This document shows, piece after piece, positions 22,427-29,599 of a stretch of 37,952 nt of DNA. The notes below the pieces were generated by a model. The model did no database searches, was not told the origin of the DNA, and saw nothing but the letters and a program-made list of their open reading frames with translations. The translations under genes and the position numbers were made by a program. Source of the DNA: a virus; IMG/VR virus record IMGVR_UViG_3300021225_000115, positions 1 through 37,952 of that record. The stretch is one strand, 5' to 3'. Each line of letters begins with the position of its first letter. The stretch's first letter is position 1.

Positions 22427-23170
22427 TTAGCCTCGCGTCGGGCTGGCGACGGTTGCCGGAGATTGGGATGACCAGCCTGCAGCGTCAAATTTCTTGCGGG
22501 CTTCTTCAACGACAGCAGACTTGAGCAGGAACTGGTACTGGGTTTCGTAGCTCATGGCCATTTGCGGATCGTCGCTCTCCTTGCCGAAGTTCCGCTGGTA
22601 AGCCGAGATGTAGATCATCGACGCCATCACCAAGAGGTCCGGAAGGTACTCGCTGATAAATGTCGTTGTGACCGTGGCAGACAGCGGTGCAGGGCGTATC
22701 GTTCCCACTACCTCAACGGAGTAGTTGGTATCTGGGGTCGGTCCGACAAAGAACAGAGTTTCATTGAACGGAACAAAATACTTGGGCTGTCCACGGTTGG
22801 CGGTCAGGGCAGAGCCGTAAACTGCATCCAAAAACTCTTTGGTGGTCGGCAGGAGCGGAACGCGGGTTCCCGTGTCTGGATCGTACGGTGTAGTTGCGTT
22901 CAAAATCAAATTGATCTGCTCGCTGACCACAAACGAAGTTCCATCCGGAAGGTCTTGTGAAAAGCTCAGGTTCCGGTTTCCAGCGGTAAGCTGATAGCTA
23001 GCGCCGTGCAATGACACTGAGGTGAACATCAAGTCCAAGTCGCGGCAGATGCGAAGGCTGGCGTAATCGATCATCATGGGCAAGATGGCCAAGAAATTGG
23101 CGTCAGTTTCTGCCACGACCGCCATCTGAGCAATCTGGGTCTTGTAGGTGCTGTAGGTCAGTCCCGGCAT
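22427..23170 (-). CDS. Head-tail adaptor-like protein (SU10-adaptor type), copy 2
   Basis: 247 aa. The N-terminal pattern LTYSTYKTQIAQMAVV, then NFLAILPMMIDYASLRICRD and LDLMFT, is that of phage adaptor proteins that dock under the portal. The central part is a beta insertion (LPDGTSFVVSEQINLILNAT, LPTTKEFLDAVYG) and the C-terminus a helical hairpin (LPDLLVMASMIYISAYQRNF, then MAMSYETQYQFLLKSAVVEE). A second adaptor-like gene lies at 26816-27496, and the tail hub follows directly. Two stacked adaptor rings, or one adaptor and one tail-tube ring, are both possible. Confidence 0.72.
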   Translation of the reverse strand: MPGLTYSTYKTQIAQMAVVAETDANFLAILPMMIDYASLRICRDLDLMFTSVSLHGASYQLTAGNRNLSFSQDLPDGTSFVVSEQINLILNATTPYDPDTGTRVPLLPTTKEFLDAVYGSALTANRGQPKYFVPFNETLFFVGPTPDTNYSVEVVGTIRPAPLSATVTTTFISEYLPDLLVMASMIYISAYQRNFGKESDDPQMAMSYETQYQFLLKSAVVEEARKKFDAAGWSSQSPATVASPTRG

Positions 23171-23197
23171 CGCATCACCCCTTTAGGCAGGCGTAGG

Positions 23198-23422
23198 TTA
23201 CACCATACCGCATGCGGCGTCGATTTGCGAGATCAGGTTTGCCCCAGTCAAAACCGACAAGTCTCCACCATCTTTGGCCAGCGCGGCAGCATGGTCCCGG
23301 CGCGACGACGCGGTTCCGTCGCAGATCGCCCTATCGCTTGCTGCGTTCAGACAGCCACTGACGGGCAGCGTCAGCATCAGACATGCGACCAGCCTCGTCC
23401 ATTTTCTTCCTTGTGTCGACAT
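23198..23422 (-). CDS. Outer-membrane spanin lipoprotein (Rz1-like)
   Basis: 74 aa from the ATG at 23422. Basic start then a hydrophobic stretch and lipobox (LVACLMLTLPVSGC, Cys24), giving a lipid-anchored mature peptide of about 51 residues with two further cysteines. The gene begins inside the Rz-like gene in another frame, the classical overlapping spanin layout, with GAGGAG about ten bases before the ATG. It would bridge to the inner-membrane partner and fuse the membranes in the last step of lysis. The Pro-rich tract of lambda Rz1 is missing, so partner pairing rests on context. Confidence 0.75.
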   Translation of the reverse strand: MSTQGRKWTRLVACLMLTLPVSGCLNAASDRAICDGTASSRRDHAAALAKDGGDLSVLTGANLISQIDAACGMV

Positions 23423-23573
23423 AGTTGTCCATCTCCTCAATCTTGGCGGCAGCTTTTCCCGATTTCCTGCCACCAAACCAGATTGACGTCAGCGCTGCGA
23501 TGCCTACGGCGATGGCGGCAAGCCAGTCCAGCGGGATGAAGCTCTGGATCAGGGCGATCACTTCTTGCCCCAC
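23331..23573 (-). CDS. Inner-membrane spanin (Rz-like)
   Basis: 80 aa. One N-terminal membrane span (about residues 13-33, PLDWLAAIAVGIAALTSIWF) is followed by GGRKSGKAAAKIEEMDNYVD, a charged helix to the end typical of a periplasmic coiled coil. It overlaps the holin gene by 16 bases upstream and contains the start of the lipoprotein gene. Short for an Rz (lambda 153 aa) but the topology and embedded Rz1-type gene support the call. Confidence 0.72.
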   Translation of the reverse strand: MGQEVIALIQSFIPLDWLAAIAVGIAALTSIWFGGRKSGKAAAKIEEMDNYVDTRKKMDEAGRMSDADAARQWLSERSKR

Positions 23574-23740
23574 TTGGCGAGGATGGCAGCGTTCACAGCG
23601 CCGCCTGCGGCCACCGCCAGTGCGATCTGGTTCAGGTCCAGTGTCAGGGTGCCAGCGGAGGCATCGAAGCGCCCAAAGCCTGCTGCCGCAGCCAGAGCGG
23701 CGACGGTGTAGATGGCAACGCGCACATAGGTCGGGTTCAT
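23558..23740 (-). CDS. Small holin-like membrane protein
   Basis: 60 aa with two hydrophobic segments, about residues 6-22 (VAIYTVAALAAAAGFG) and 38-55 (QIALAVAAGGAVNAAILA), a turn region with FDASAGTLTLD, and a basic C-terminus AKWGKK. This is the layout of small class II-type holins. It sits between the endolysin (ATGA overlap) and the spanins. It would permeabilise the inner membrane to release the endolysin; the nearby XhlA-like protein may assist. Confidence 0.75.
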   Translation of the reverse strand: MNPTYVRVAIYTVAALAAAAGFGRFDASAGTLTLDLNQIALAVAAGGAVNAAILAKWGKK

Positions 23741-24255
23741 TTGTTCCTCCAGATTGCGTTGATCAGTTCAAGCAGCCAGTTGGTCTTGGTTTCCTTGGTG
23801 ACGGCGGCAGGTGCGGTCGCTACCGCTGGCTCAAAGCCGCGACGGATGCCCAGAAGCTGACCTCCATCCACGCGATAGGCACGGCGGTTCACTGCGTCCT
23901 GCTGGTTCCCACCAAGGATGGTGATCGTGGAGCCGTTGTCGCGTACGAAGAAACCAACGTGCCCCTGCCATGCTGATTTTCCACGCGACAGGATTACGAT
24001 GTCCCCCGGCTGCGCGTCCTTGCGTTCGACCGCCGTGCCCCAGTTCAGGTACGACCGAGCATTCAGCATGCCAGTGCCGTGCCTGCCAGACCGCGCCAGC
24101 ATGGCCCCGACAAATGCGGCGCACCATGCGGTGGCGTCATCGGTTACCTCTGGGTGGCCAGCGTCCTTGAAGTACGCCACCACCTTCGGATTGCTTCCGT
24201 CTTTCCATTCGACCGTGCCGATCTCGGTCTCTGCCAGCGTGTAGACTTTGTTCAT
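23737..24255 (-). CDS. Endolysin, TIGR02594-type NlpC/P60 peptidase
   Basis: 172 aa. The catalytic region reads ATAWCAAFVGAMLARSG (Cys45), then PGDIVILSRG and GHVGFFV (His99), with an Asn/Gly strand TITILGGNQQDAVN. These are the marks of the TIGR02594/CHAP-like NlpC/P60 endopeptidases used as phage endolysins against stem peptides. There is no signal peptide and no separate cell-wall-binding domain, consistent with a Gram-negative host and holin-dependent release. The C-terminal 35 residues (VTKETKTNWLLELINAIWRN) form a hydrophobic amphipathic helix that may help membrane contact. Confidence 0.85.
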   Translation of the reverse strand: MNKVYTLAETEIGTVEWKDGSNPKVVAYFKDAGHPEVTDDATAWCAAFVGAMLARSGRHGTGMLNARSYLNWGTAVERKDAQPGDIVILSRGKSAWQGHVGFFVRDNGSTITILGGNQQDAVNRRAYRVDGGQLLGIRRGFEPAVATAPAAVTKETKTNWLLELINAIWRNK

Positions 24256-24256
24256 T

Positions 24257-24526
24257 TCATTGTCCTAAGTACTTAATAATAAATGCGGCCGAAGCCCCAA
24301 GGATGATCCAGATCGCCTTGTCCACGAGGTAGCCGAACGTGTTTGTCTGGATGTTGTTCTTTTCGACGGCATGCAGTCTGTTGTCGATCTTGCTGTGGAC
24401 TTCGTCGTATTTGTCCATCCGCTTGAACAGCGTAATCATCTTCTCTTCCATTCTGGCCATAGCGATCATGGCTTCGGCCAACTGATCCAGTTTGGTCTCA
24501 ATGCGGGTCAGTCTGTCGTCGCTCAT
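24257..24526 (-). CDS. XhlA-like coiled-coil/TM lysis accessory protein
   Basis: 89 aa from the ATG at 24526, six bases after GGAA. A coiled coil (DRLTRIETKLDQLAEAMIAM, then EEKMITLFKRMDKYDEVHSK) is followed by a single C-terminal membrane span (VDKAIWIILGASAAFIIKYL). This is the topology of the haemolysin XhlA family, which works with holins in phage lysis cassettes. First gene of the lysis block, one base before the endolysin start. It could be a second holin, an antiholin or a scaffold for pore formation. Confidence 0.65.
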   Translation of the reverse strand: MSDDRLTRIETKLDQLAEAMIAMARMEEKMITLFKRMDKYDEVHSKIDNRLHAVEKNNIQTNTFGYLVDKAIWIILGASAAFIIKYLGQ

Positions 24527-24575
24527 GGCAGTTTCCTGTGGCTGCGAGTTTTCAGAAGGATACATTGACATGTCG

Positions 24576-24665
24576 TCAAACCCAACCCGTTGTGGCCCAG
24601 CGCCCCACTGGTTTCATAAATTTTGCAGGCTTGAGATTGCCCAGACAAGAACCGATCACAACCAT
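24576..24665 (-). CDS. Possible 27-29-residue micro-protein
   Basis: A strong AGGAGG lies directly after the fibre stop codon. It is 2 bases from an ATG (24665) and 8 bases from an in-frame GTG (24659), which is the better spaced start. The reading frame gives a short peptide containing GNLKPAKFMKPVGRWATTGW, ending at a TGA at 24578-24576. Without this gene the strong ribosome binding site has no partner. The peptide is basic with aromatic residues; no function known. Length alone makes this uncertain. Confidence 0.35.
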   Translation of the reverse strand: MVVIGSCLGNLKPAKFMKPVGRWATTGWV

Positions 24666-24672
24666 TCCCTCC

Positions 24673-26322
24673 TTATGCCGAGACGCCGCGAATGATGGTG
24701 AAGTTGACGATTGGAGTGTCTGAGGCCGTACCAACAACCGACGCCATTGTGACTTGGAACGATGTTGCGGCAGTGATGGCGGTGACAAATGCGACATAGG
24801 TGTTTGTCGCGCCGCGCACCGACAGCACCACGGTGTCTGTGACAGCGATGGCGGTGTTCGGAACGGTGAAGGAGAAGTACGTCCCTACAACAGCGGTCGT
24901 CGTGAAAAGGGTAACCGCGCCAGAGGTTTTGTTACCAGTGGTTGGGGCGGGTGTCGTACGGCTGGTCAACTGGGTCACGGCCACGCCAGCGCCAGTTGAG
25001 TACCCAACGCCACCTGCGCCAGAGGAAAGCACGCTCGTCGTGGCAGTGACGGTGGTGAATGCCCCAGTGCTTGCAGCAGTGGAGCCAATTGCTGGCGGCG
25101 ATGCCAGATAAGTTGAGAAACCCGTGCCAGATACGGTGCTGGACGCAGACAGCGTAGTGAATGCCCCAGTTGACGGTGTCGTTGCCCCCACGGTGCCGTT
25201 CAGCGCCGCTCCAGTGATCGTTGGCCCCGTTCCCAAGACGGCAGAGCCTGTCCCCGTGATGGTACTGAAGTCGGTGAAGCCAAGCTCCCAGTCTGCAGCG
25301 GTTGTCAGCGTGGTCCCGATACAAGTGACCATTGCAGTCACGCCGGAAATGACCGTTGCAACAAGGTTGCCGCCGGATGAGTTGACCGTCAGGTTGCCCG
25401 TAGAGTTGTTGACGATATGGAAAGACCACCCAGTTGCCAATGTAGATGTGACTGGCAACGTAATCGTTTGCGTGGTCGACCCAGTAAACAGTTGGTACTG
25501 CGTGCTGGTATTGGTAAGAACGGTCACGCCAGCCGCTGTAGCCGTTGCCGTATACCCTAAGATGCGGGCCGCCTCTGCCGGGGCTGTGGTGACGCCAGTG
25601 CCACCGTTGGCAACCGGGAGGGTGCCAGAGACATGGGTGGTCAGGCCGATCTTGCCATATGCCGGGGCCGCACCCACACCACCAGAGATTAGGGCGTTGC
25701 CAGTGGCGACATCGGCCAGTCTGGACAGGACGCCAGACGTTGATGCGTAGATAATGTCCCCTGCGGTATATGACGTGATGTTAGTGCCGCCGTTGGCCAC
25801 AGGCAGGGTGCCAGAGATGTGCGTCGTGAGGCCGATCTTGCCGTAAGATGGAGCCGTGCTAACGCCACCAGAGATTAGGGCGTTGCCAGTTGCGACATCA
25901 AGCAACTGTGAAATAACACCGGAAGCTGAAGCATATAGTATCGCGCCGGTCGTATAAGATGCGTTTCCAGTACCGCCGTTGGCAACTTGGAGGGTTCCGG
26001 AGACGTTGCTGATCAGGTTAACCTTACCCCACGAAGGTGCCGTTCCTGCCAGCAGGACGGTGCCAGTAACACCGGCAGGAAGTTTTGCCAGCGTAGTTGT
26101 GCCGGAAGCATAAATCATGTCTCCAACAGCGTACGATGTAATTCCGGTTCCACCAACCCCCGGCTGGAGTGGGAATGTGATCATTCCGTTGCTGAGTTGG
26201 AGCCAAGCTGTAACTTGAGCGAGGCTGATCTTTACCGAAGACCCTGCCTGAACTGCTTCAAAAAGTTCCGAACCGCTCAATCCAACAACAGCAGGTAGGT
26301 TTGGGATTTGAATGATTGCCAT
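24673..26322 (-). CDS. Repetitive tail fibre protein
   Basis: 549 aa. After a short N-terminal part (MAIIQIPNLPAVVGLSGSEL) come 62-residue repeats of the VANGGTG..SY..GDI.YAS type with ATGNALISGG and IGLTTH.SGTLP (two full copies at about 113-236, one degraded copy before). A globular part follows (TSTQYQLFTGSTTQTITLPV, STLATGWSFHIVNNSTGNLT), then a second Ala/Thr/Gly-rich repetitive shaft (GTVGATTPSTGAFTTLSAS, AIGSTAASTGAFTTVTA) and a C-terminal beta domain (FSFTVPNTAIAVTDTVVLSV). Such LPVANGGTG fibres are trimeric adsorption fibres. It lies between the head-tail adaptor cluster and the lysis genes. It probably binds the host surface. Confidence 0.75.
   Translation of the reverse strand: MAIIQIPNLPAVVGLSGSELFEAVQAGSSVKISLAQVTAWLQLSNGMITFPLQPGVGGTGITSYAVGDMIYASGTTTLAKLPAGVTGTVLLAGTAPSWGKVNLISNVSGTLQVANGGTGNASYTTGAILYASASGVISQLLDVATGNALISGGVSTAPSYGKIGLTTHISGTLPVANGGTNITSYTAGDIIYASTSGVLSRLADVATGNALISGGVGAAPAYGKIGLTTHVSGTLPVANGGTGVTTAPAEAARILGYTATATAAGVTVLTNTSTQYQLFTGSTTQTITLPVTSTLATGWSFHIVNNSTGNLTVNSSGGNLVATVISGVTAMVTCIGTTLTTAADWELGFTDFSTITGTGSAVLGTGPTITGAALNGTVGATTPSTGAFTTLSASSTVSGTGFSTYLASPPAIGSTAASTGAFTTVTATTSVLSSGAGGVGYSTGAGVAVTQLTSRTTPAPTTGNKTSGAVTLFTTTAVVGTYFSFTVPNTAIAVTDTVVLSVRGATNTYVAFVTAITAATSFQVTMASVVGTASDTPIVNFTIIRGVSA
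25615..25986 (-). repeat. Two tandem 186-base fibre repeats
   Basis: Copies at 25801-25986 and 25615-25800 encode the same 62-residue fibre unit (VANGGT ... SGTLP) and remain similar at DNA level. A third, diverged copy lies just upstream (to about 26163). Repeats of this type vary in number between related phages and are prone to recombination or assembly collapse. Confidence 0.88.
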
Positions 26323-26819
26323 CAGATCGGTCCTGTCTTTGGAACTGTCGTGTTGTCATACGGCAAGCCGGGGTCATTGTCACCCGGAGCATTCGGATCG
26401 GTTCCGGGTTGTTCGTTCAGGCTGCCGTTGGCAAAGCCAGTTTGCTGAGTGACACGCGGCTGGTCCGCTTGGGTCACGCGCGTATCGCCGCCGGGGACAG
26501 GGATGCCAGTCTTGGCATTAACCGTGTTTCCTTGCGTCGTACGATAATCTGTAGACGCTTGGATGAAGTATTCAGGCCGCGCGTTCATGATCACCGGGGG
26601 ATCGGCGGGCAGCGCAATAGAGCGCAGTTGCTGCTGCGGGGTGTCGGTGCATTCGCCGCACACCAGCAGGCGTTTGTTGATCAGGCCAGCGCCAGCCCAG
26701 TCAAACTGCCAAGACAAGTCAACATGGTTCAGGCGTCCACCGCAACGGTCACAGATGGCATGCGCCTGCGGGTTCTTTGCGGATGTCCGCGCCCGACCAG
26801 CACGCGAGGCGTAGCTCAT
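26322..26819 (-). CDS. Zinc-finger virion-operon protein
   Basis: 165 aa. Two Cys pairs, CDRCGG (residues 23-28) and CGEC (about 54-57), about 30 residues apart with LNHVDLSWQFDWAGAGLINK between, form a zinc ribbon. The C-terminal half is disordered and Pro/Gly/Asp-rich (GIPVPGGDTRVTQADQ, NAPGDNDPGLPYDN). Coupled to the upstream adaptor gene by ATGA, and its stop abuts the fibre start. Similar CxxC proteins sit beside adaptor genes in related phages. It may stabilise a head-tail or fibre-attachment ring; this is positional inference. Confidence 0.6.
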   Translation of the reverse strand: MSYASRAGRARTSAKNPQAHAICDRCGGRLNHVDLSWQFDWAGAGLINKRLLVCGECTDTPQQQLRSIALPADPPVIMNARPEYFIQASTDYRTTQGNTVNAKTGIPVPGGDTRVTQADQPRVTQQTGFANGSLNEQPGTDPNAPGDNDPGLPYDNTTVPKTGPI

Positions 26820-27496
26820 CTGAAGTACCCCCCAATCATCGGGCTGATGTAGGTCGGCACCGCTTCCACGTCCTGCTCTGAGGCAATGCTGTAGCTCTCG
26901 TCGGCTTGAGCCTTGAGGGCCACAGCCATCTGCGGCTGCCAGATGCGGGCCAGACGATAAGTCAGGCCATCAGCGAACGCTTCCAGCCAGCGGTACGGGA
27001 TTTCCACGTTCTCGCCGTTCTGAAGGTTGGCATCCTGAACCTGCCGGACGCGGTAATACTTCAGGATCGTGGCGGAGGAGCCGTCAGGAACGGGCCACAG
27101 GGTCAGGGTTGGCGATACCAGCCTGTCGAACCAGTACGACGTCGGAAAGCCCTGCTGCGCCTTGTTTGGATAGGATGCGTACTCGGTGCGCGAGATAGGC
27201 ATGATGACGCGGTCAATTCCGCTGGAGGTAGTGGTGTAGGCGTCCAGAACCATGACGGTGTTGCCATCCACGGCATAGGTTGCCTGACCTTGCACCAGCG
27301 GTACGGTGACCAGATCGACGGCCCAGAGGTTCACACCTTGGTTCGACCACCGCGACAGCATCATGTTCGTCGCCATGCGGGCGCTTTCCATATGCTCTTG
27401 CAGCACCGAGGTCGGACGGACCCCGATGTTCTGGTAGGCATACAGGACGATCTCGCCAAGCGCCGGATTGAAAGCATATGTGCCGCTGGTGGTCAT
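26816..27496 (-). CDS. Head-tail adaptor / tail-tubular-A-like protein, copy 1
   Basis: 226 aa. The N-terminus reads ALGEIVLYAYQNIGVRPTS, then LQEHMESARMATNMMLSRWS and NQGVNLWAVDLVTVPLVQGQ, a typical phage adaptor/gatekeeper fold (helical bundle with beta insertion). Then come RTEYASYPNKAQQGFPTSYW, LTLWPVPDGSS and the helical end IPYRWLEAFADGLTYRLARI. The pattern is common to podovirus head-completion and tail-tubular-A-type proteins. Located just after the small head proteins, as expected for the protein that seals the portal. Confidence 0.75.
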   Translation of the reverse strand: MTTSGTYAFNPALGEIVLYAYQNIGVRPTSVLQEHMESARMATNMMLSRWSNQGVNLWAVDLVTVPLVQGQATYAVDGNTVMVLDAYTTTSSGIDRVIMPISRTEYASYPNKAQQGFPTSYWFDRLVSPTLTLWPVPDGSSATILKYYRVRQVQDANLQNGENVEIPYRWLEAFADGLTYRLARIWQPQMAVALKAQADESYSIASEQDVEAVPTYISPMIGGYFR

Positions 27497-28245
27497 CAGA
27501 GTGTTCCATCATTCTTAATCAGGATGCCCTCAAGCTGGATGGAGCCGGGGGCAGCAGCCGATTGCATAAGTTGCCATTGCACGTCTGTCTTCTCGACGTA
27601 GGGGCGCGGGACCACGCGAACGGAAGTGTACGACTGCGTGAAGGGTGCATTAAGAACTACGTTGACCGTTGAGACGCCAGCGGTGAAGACGCGGGACCAA
27701 ACGCGATAGGTGCAGTACTGGTTTCCGTTGTTCGTAGTGAAAGCCTGAGACCGCTCCAAATAAAAAGTGTATCCGGCTGGCACGGTGTAAATGCTGGCCT
27801 GTGACCGACCAGTGCCAGCATTGATTTGGGCATAGGTGACGCCGCCATTCGTCGCAGTGATGTTGCCGACCGATGTCCCCTTCGTAATTTGCATAGCGTT
27901 GATGCGGAAGAAATCAGCCGTGCCGGACGTCACTACTCCCGTCGTTCCCGCAGTGAACGTCACAGTGGCTGACTTCATGTTGTAATTTGCGTCAAGGCCG
28001 CTGATTTGCAGGGTAACGGTCTCTGCCAGAGTACTGGTAAAGTCCATCGTGACCGAGGTCGCGGGATAGGCGAAATCCGTTGTGTTGGAGAGTTCCCAAG
28101 GGGCACGAAAGGTAGTGCCATGCTGAGCGTTGTAACCTTGCACGTTTATTGAGGTATGGCCATAGATTTGCGTCCGACCGACCTGAAGATCGAATGGCTC
28201 AATCCGACCGTTCTGTGAGATCGACGGGGCAATAGGGTTGACCAT
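27496..28245 (-). CDS. Virion structural protein, unknown
   Basis: 249 aa, beta-rich throughout (TSVTMDFTSTLAETVTLQIS, ATVTFTAGTTGVVTSGTADF, ASIYTVPAGYTFYLERSQAF), with N-terminus MVNPIAPSISQNGRIEPFDL. The middle resembles the beta-sandwich proteins that act as head fibres, decoration or neck proteins. Its stop overlaps the adaptor start. No enzyme motif. A head or neck location is inferred from neighbours. Confidence 0.6.
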   Translation of the reverse strand: MVNPIAPSISQNGRIEPFDLQVGRTQIYGHTSINVQGYNAQHGTTFRAPWELSNTTDFAYPATSVTMDFTSTLAETVTLQISGLDANYNMKSATVTFTAGTTGVVTSGTADFFRINAMQITKGTSVGNITATNGGVTYAQINAGTGRSQASIYTVPAGYTFYLERSQAFTTNNGNQYCTYRVWSRVFTAGVSTVNVVLNAPFTQSYTSVRVVPRPYVEKTDVQWQLMQSAAAPGSIQLEGILIKNDGTL

Positions 28246-28248
28246 TTC

Positions 28249-28500
28249 TCAACACTTCCATGCTTTCAAGGACAGCGCCTTGCGGGTTGGCTTGCCGCTT
28301 TCGTCCTTCATCGGACCCGGCATTCCAGACATTCTAGCACAGAACGATTTCTTGCGGGCAGCGTCTTTTTCGGTTTTGGGCGACGGGGCCGGAGGTTTTA
28401 GGTTCATACCTTCCGCCTTTGCCGACGCCCGTCCCTTTGCGTTAAGGCCACCCTTTGGGTCTTGGCCCTCCTTGCGGGTCCAAGCAGGTGACTTTGCCAT
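28249..28500 (-). CDS. Basic small protein, DUF6321-like
   Basis: 83 aa. The pattern SPAWTRKEGQDPKGGLNAKG, later KSFCARMSGMPGPMKDESGK and a C-terminal LSLKAWKC, matches a family I recognise in many marine and freshwater phages (DUF6321-like: PAWQRKEG..PKGGLN.KGR ... SFCARM.GM). It is highly basic and probably nucleic-acid or virion associated; its function is not established. The ATG overlaps the TAA of the upstream gene. Confidence 0.7.
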   Translation of the reverse strand: MAKSPAWTRKEGQDPKGGLNAKGRASAKAEGMNLKPPAPSPKTEKDAARKKSFCARMSGMPGPMKDESGKPTRKALSLKAWKC

Positions 28501-28808
28501 TACCGCACCCCAGCTTGAACAACGTACGCCGTAACTGTGCCAGTGCCGCCCGTGACGTTGATTGACAGGGCGTGATGCGGAACAGTGATGGAGCCATTCG
28601 CTGCTGCCGTAAGGCCAGAAAAACCAGATGGGGCGGCCCAGACAGACGGTGTTCCAGTGGAGGGATCGTCCATCGAAATCTCAATGTTGTAGGTTGGGCT
28701 GCCCGAAACGGTGACGACCAACCCAACATTGAAGGGATTTTGGAAGCTGTCCGATGCAATGATCGTGCTGCGGCCAGTGTTCGTTCTTGAAATTGTGACC
28801 GGGGTCAT
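28500..28808 (-). CDS. Small beta-rich head protein, unknown
   Basis: 102 aa, all-beta looking (VTISRTNTGRSTIIASDSFQ, VGLVVTVSGSPTYNIEISMD, GSITVPHHALSINVTGGTGT, VTAYVVQAGVR). The size and strand pattern suit a decoration or head-completion protein. GGAG lies near the ATG in TAGGAGACGACC. It begins just downstream of the GNRA-loop hairpin following the 58-aa gene. Confidence 0.6.
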   Translation of the reverse strand: MTPVTISRTNTGRSTIIASDSFQNPFNVGLVVTVSGSPTYNIEISMDDPSTGTPSVWAAPSGFSGLTAAANGSITVPHHALSINVTGGTGTVTAYVVQAGVR

Positions 28809-28827
28809 GGTCGTCTCCTATGAGGCG

Positions 28828-28846
28828 AAAGGGGCCTTTCGGCCCC
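28828..28846 (-). terminator. GNRA-loop terminator hairpin in the head-gene block
   Basis: On the minus strand GGGGCC, loop GAAA, GGCCCC, then TTT. A 6-bp GC stem with a stable tetraloop and short T-run, five bases after the stop of the 58-aa gene. Probably a partial terminator that reduces transcription into the downstream adaptor and tail genes relative to the capsid genes. Confidence 0.55.
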
Positions 28847-28851
28847 CTCTG

Positions 28852-29028
28852 TTACTTCACTTTGGCAGCGGCTGCTGACATCAAAGGCATACCATGAACG
28901 CTCTGCCCACCAGAAACGGTTTTGTTGCCGCTGGTGGTGTGAGGCTTGGCATCTTCCGTCTTGGACGGTTTGCCGACCGAGACCGTAGTCTTGATCGACA
29001 TGTTGGGTTTTTTGTTGCCAACGCGCAT
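28852..29028 (-). CDS. Small basic protein of the capsid block
   Basis: 58 aa from the ATG at 29028, overlapping the upstream TGA (TGATG). Sequence MRVGNKKPNMSIKTTVSVGK, then TEDAKPHTTSGNKTVSGG, ends MPLMSAAAAKVK. Basic, Ser/Thr/Gly-rich and likely disordered. No family known. Its position between the decoration-like gene and the terminator suggests a minor head component. Confidence 0.55.
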   Translation of the reverse strand: MRVGNKKPNMSIKTTVSVGKPSKTEDAKPHTTSGNKTVSGGQSVHGMPLMSAAAAKVK

Positions 29029-29480
29029 CAGACGGTATCCTGCGCTTGGATGTAGCGGACGGTCAACGTGCCAACGCCAGCGCCAGTGTTGGCCGACTTG
29101 ATCCAGATACGCTTGTCGGTCGTGCCGATGTCGTCCCACGCTGCGGTGCGGGTGGCATCGGTGCCGGGGTTCAAAGCGACAACGCCGACAGGCATTGCGG
29201 TCAAGGCGACCAGTTCGGTTGCAGTGGCCGTGGTGCCGACGCTCAAGGTGTTGGTCGCATCCCAACCCACAGTGTTCACCATCTGGATGTTCATGATGTG
29301 GCTGTTGGCAGGCAGAACGACGGTAGTGCCGAGAGCGGTGGCGGTGCCAGCTTGCGTGATCGGAACGGTCTGCACCATGACCACAGAACCGACGTTCTTG
29401 ACGTCTTGGCCGAGGGTAGTGCCAGAGGTGTTGAGGATGTTGCCCGCGCGGATGGGGCCTGTGAACGTAGTCTTACCCAT
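29028..29480 (-). CDS. Head decoration-like protein
   Basis: 150 aa from the ATG at 29480 (AAAAGGAACC upstream). The N-terminus GKTTFTGPIRAGNILNTSGT is shared with many small phage structural proteins. The body is beta-rich (VGSVVMVQTVPITQAGTATA, TVVLPANSHIMNIQMVNTVG) with a C-terminal strand GTLTVRYIQAQDT. It follows the major capsid gene after a strong hairpin. A capsid-surface decoration or head-fibre base is the likely role; no catalytic motif. Confidence 0.62.
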   Translation of the reverse strand: MGKTTFTGPIRAGNILNTSGTTLGQDVKNVGSVVMVQTVPITQAGTATALGTTVVLPANSHIMNIQMVNTVGWDATNTLSVGTTATATELVALTAMPVGVVALNPGTDATRTAAWDDIGTTDKRIWIKSANTGAGVGTLTVRYIQAQDTV

Positions 29481-29491
29481 GTTGGGTTCCT

Positions 29492-29522
29492 TTTGCACAA
29501 GTGGCCGCGCTGTCTGTGCAAA
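29492..29522. promoter_or_regulatory. 8-bp inverted repeat in the leader of the decoration-like gene
   Basis: TTTGCACA (29492-29499) and TGTGCAAA (29515-29522), 15 bases apart. On the minus-strand mRNA this would form a hairpin ending at the AAAAGG ribosome binding site of the 150-aa gene, so it could tune translation. Part of it (GCACAAGTGGC, 29495-29505) recurs exactly in the early divergent promoter at 4368-4378. Confidence 0.4.
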
Positions 29523-29569
29523 GTCCGCTGGGCGCGGTCAGGGCGGCAATTATACCCAGAAGGGAAAGA

Positions 29570-29587
29570 AGGGGGCCGAAGCCCCCT
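29570..29587 (-). terminator. UUCG-tetraloop hairpin after the major capsid gene
   Basis: Minus-strand AGGGGGC, TTCG, GCCCCCT, then TCTTTCCC, twelve bases after the capsid stop codon. The sequence of stem and loop is identical to the hairpin after the SSB gene at 5797-5814. Likely a partial terminator or a 3'-end stabiliser raising capsid mRNA relative to downstream genes. Confidence 0.65.
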
Positions 29588-29599
29588 CCAAACAGTCGC

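Noticed and set aside
25615-25986. Possible CRISPR-like array
   Set aside because: The repeats are 186 bases, in frame and code for fibre units; no short repeats with unique spacers exist in the window.
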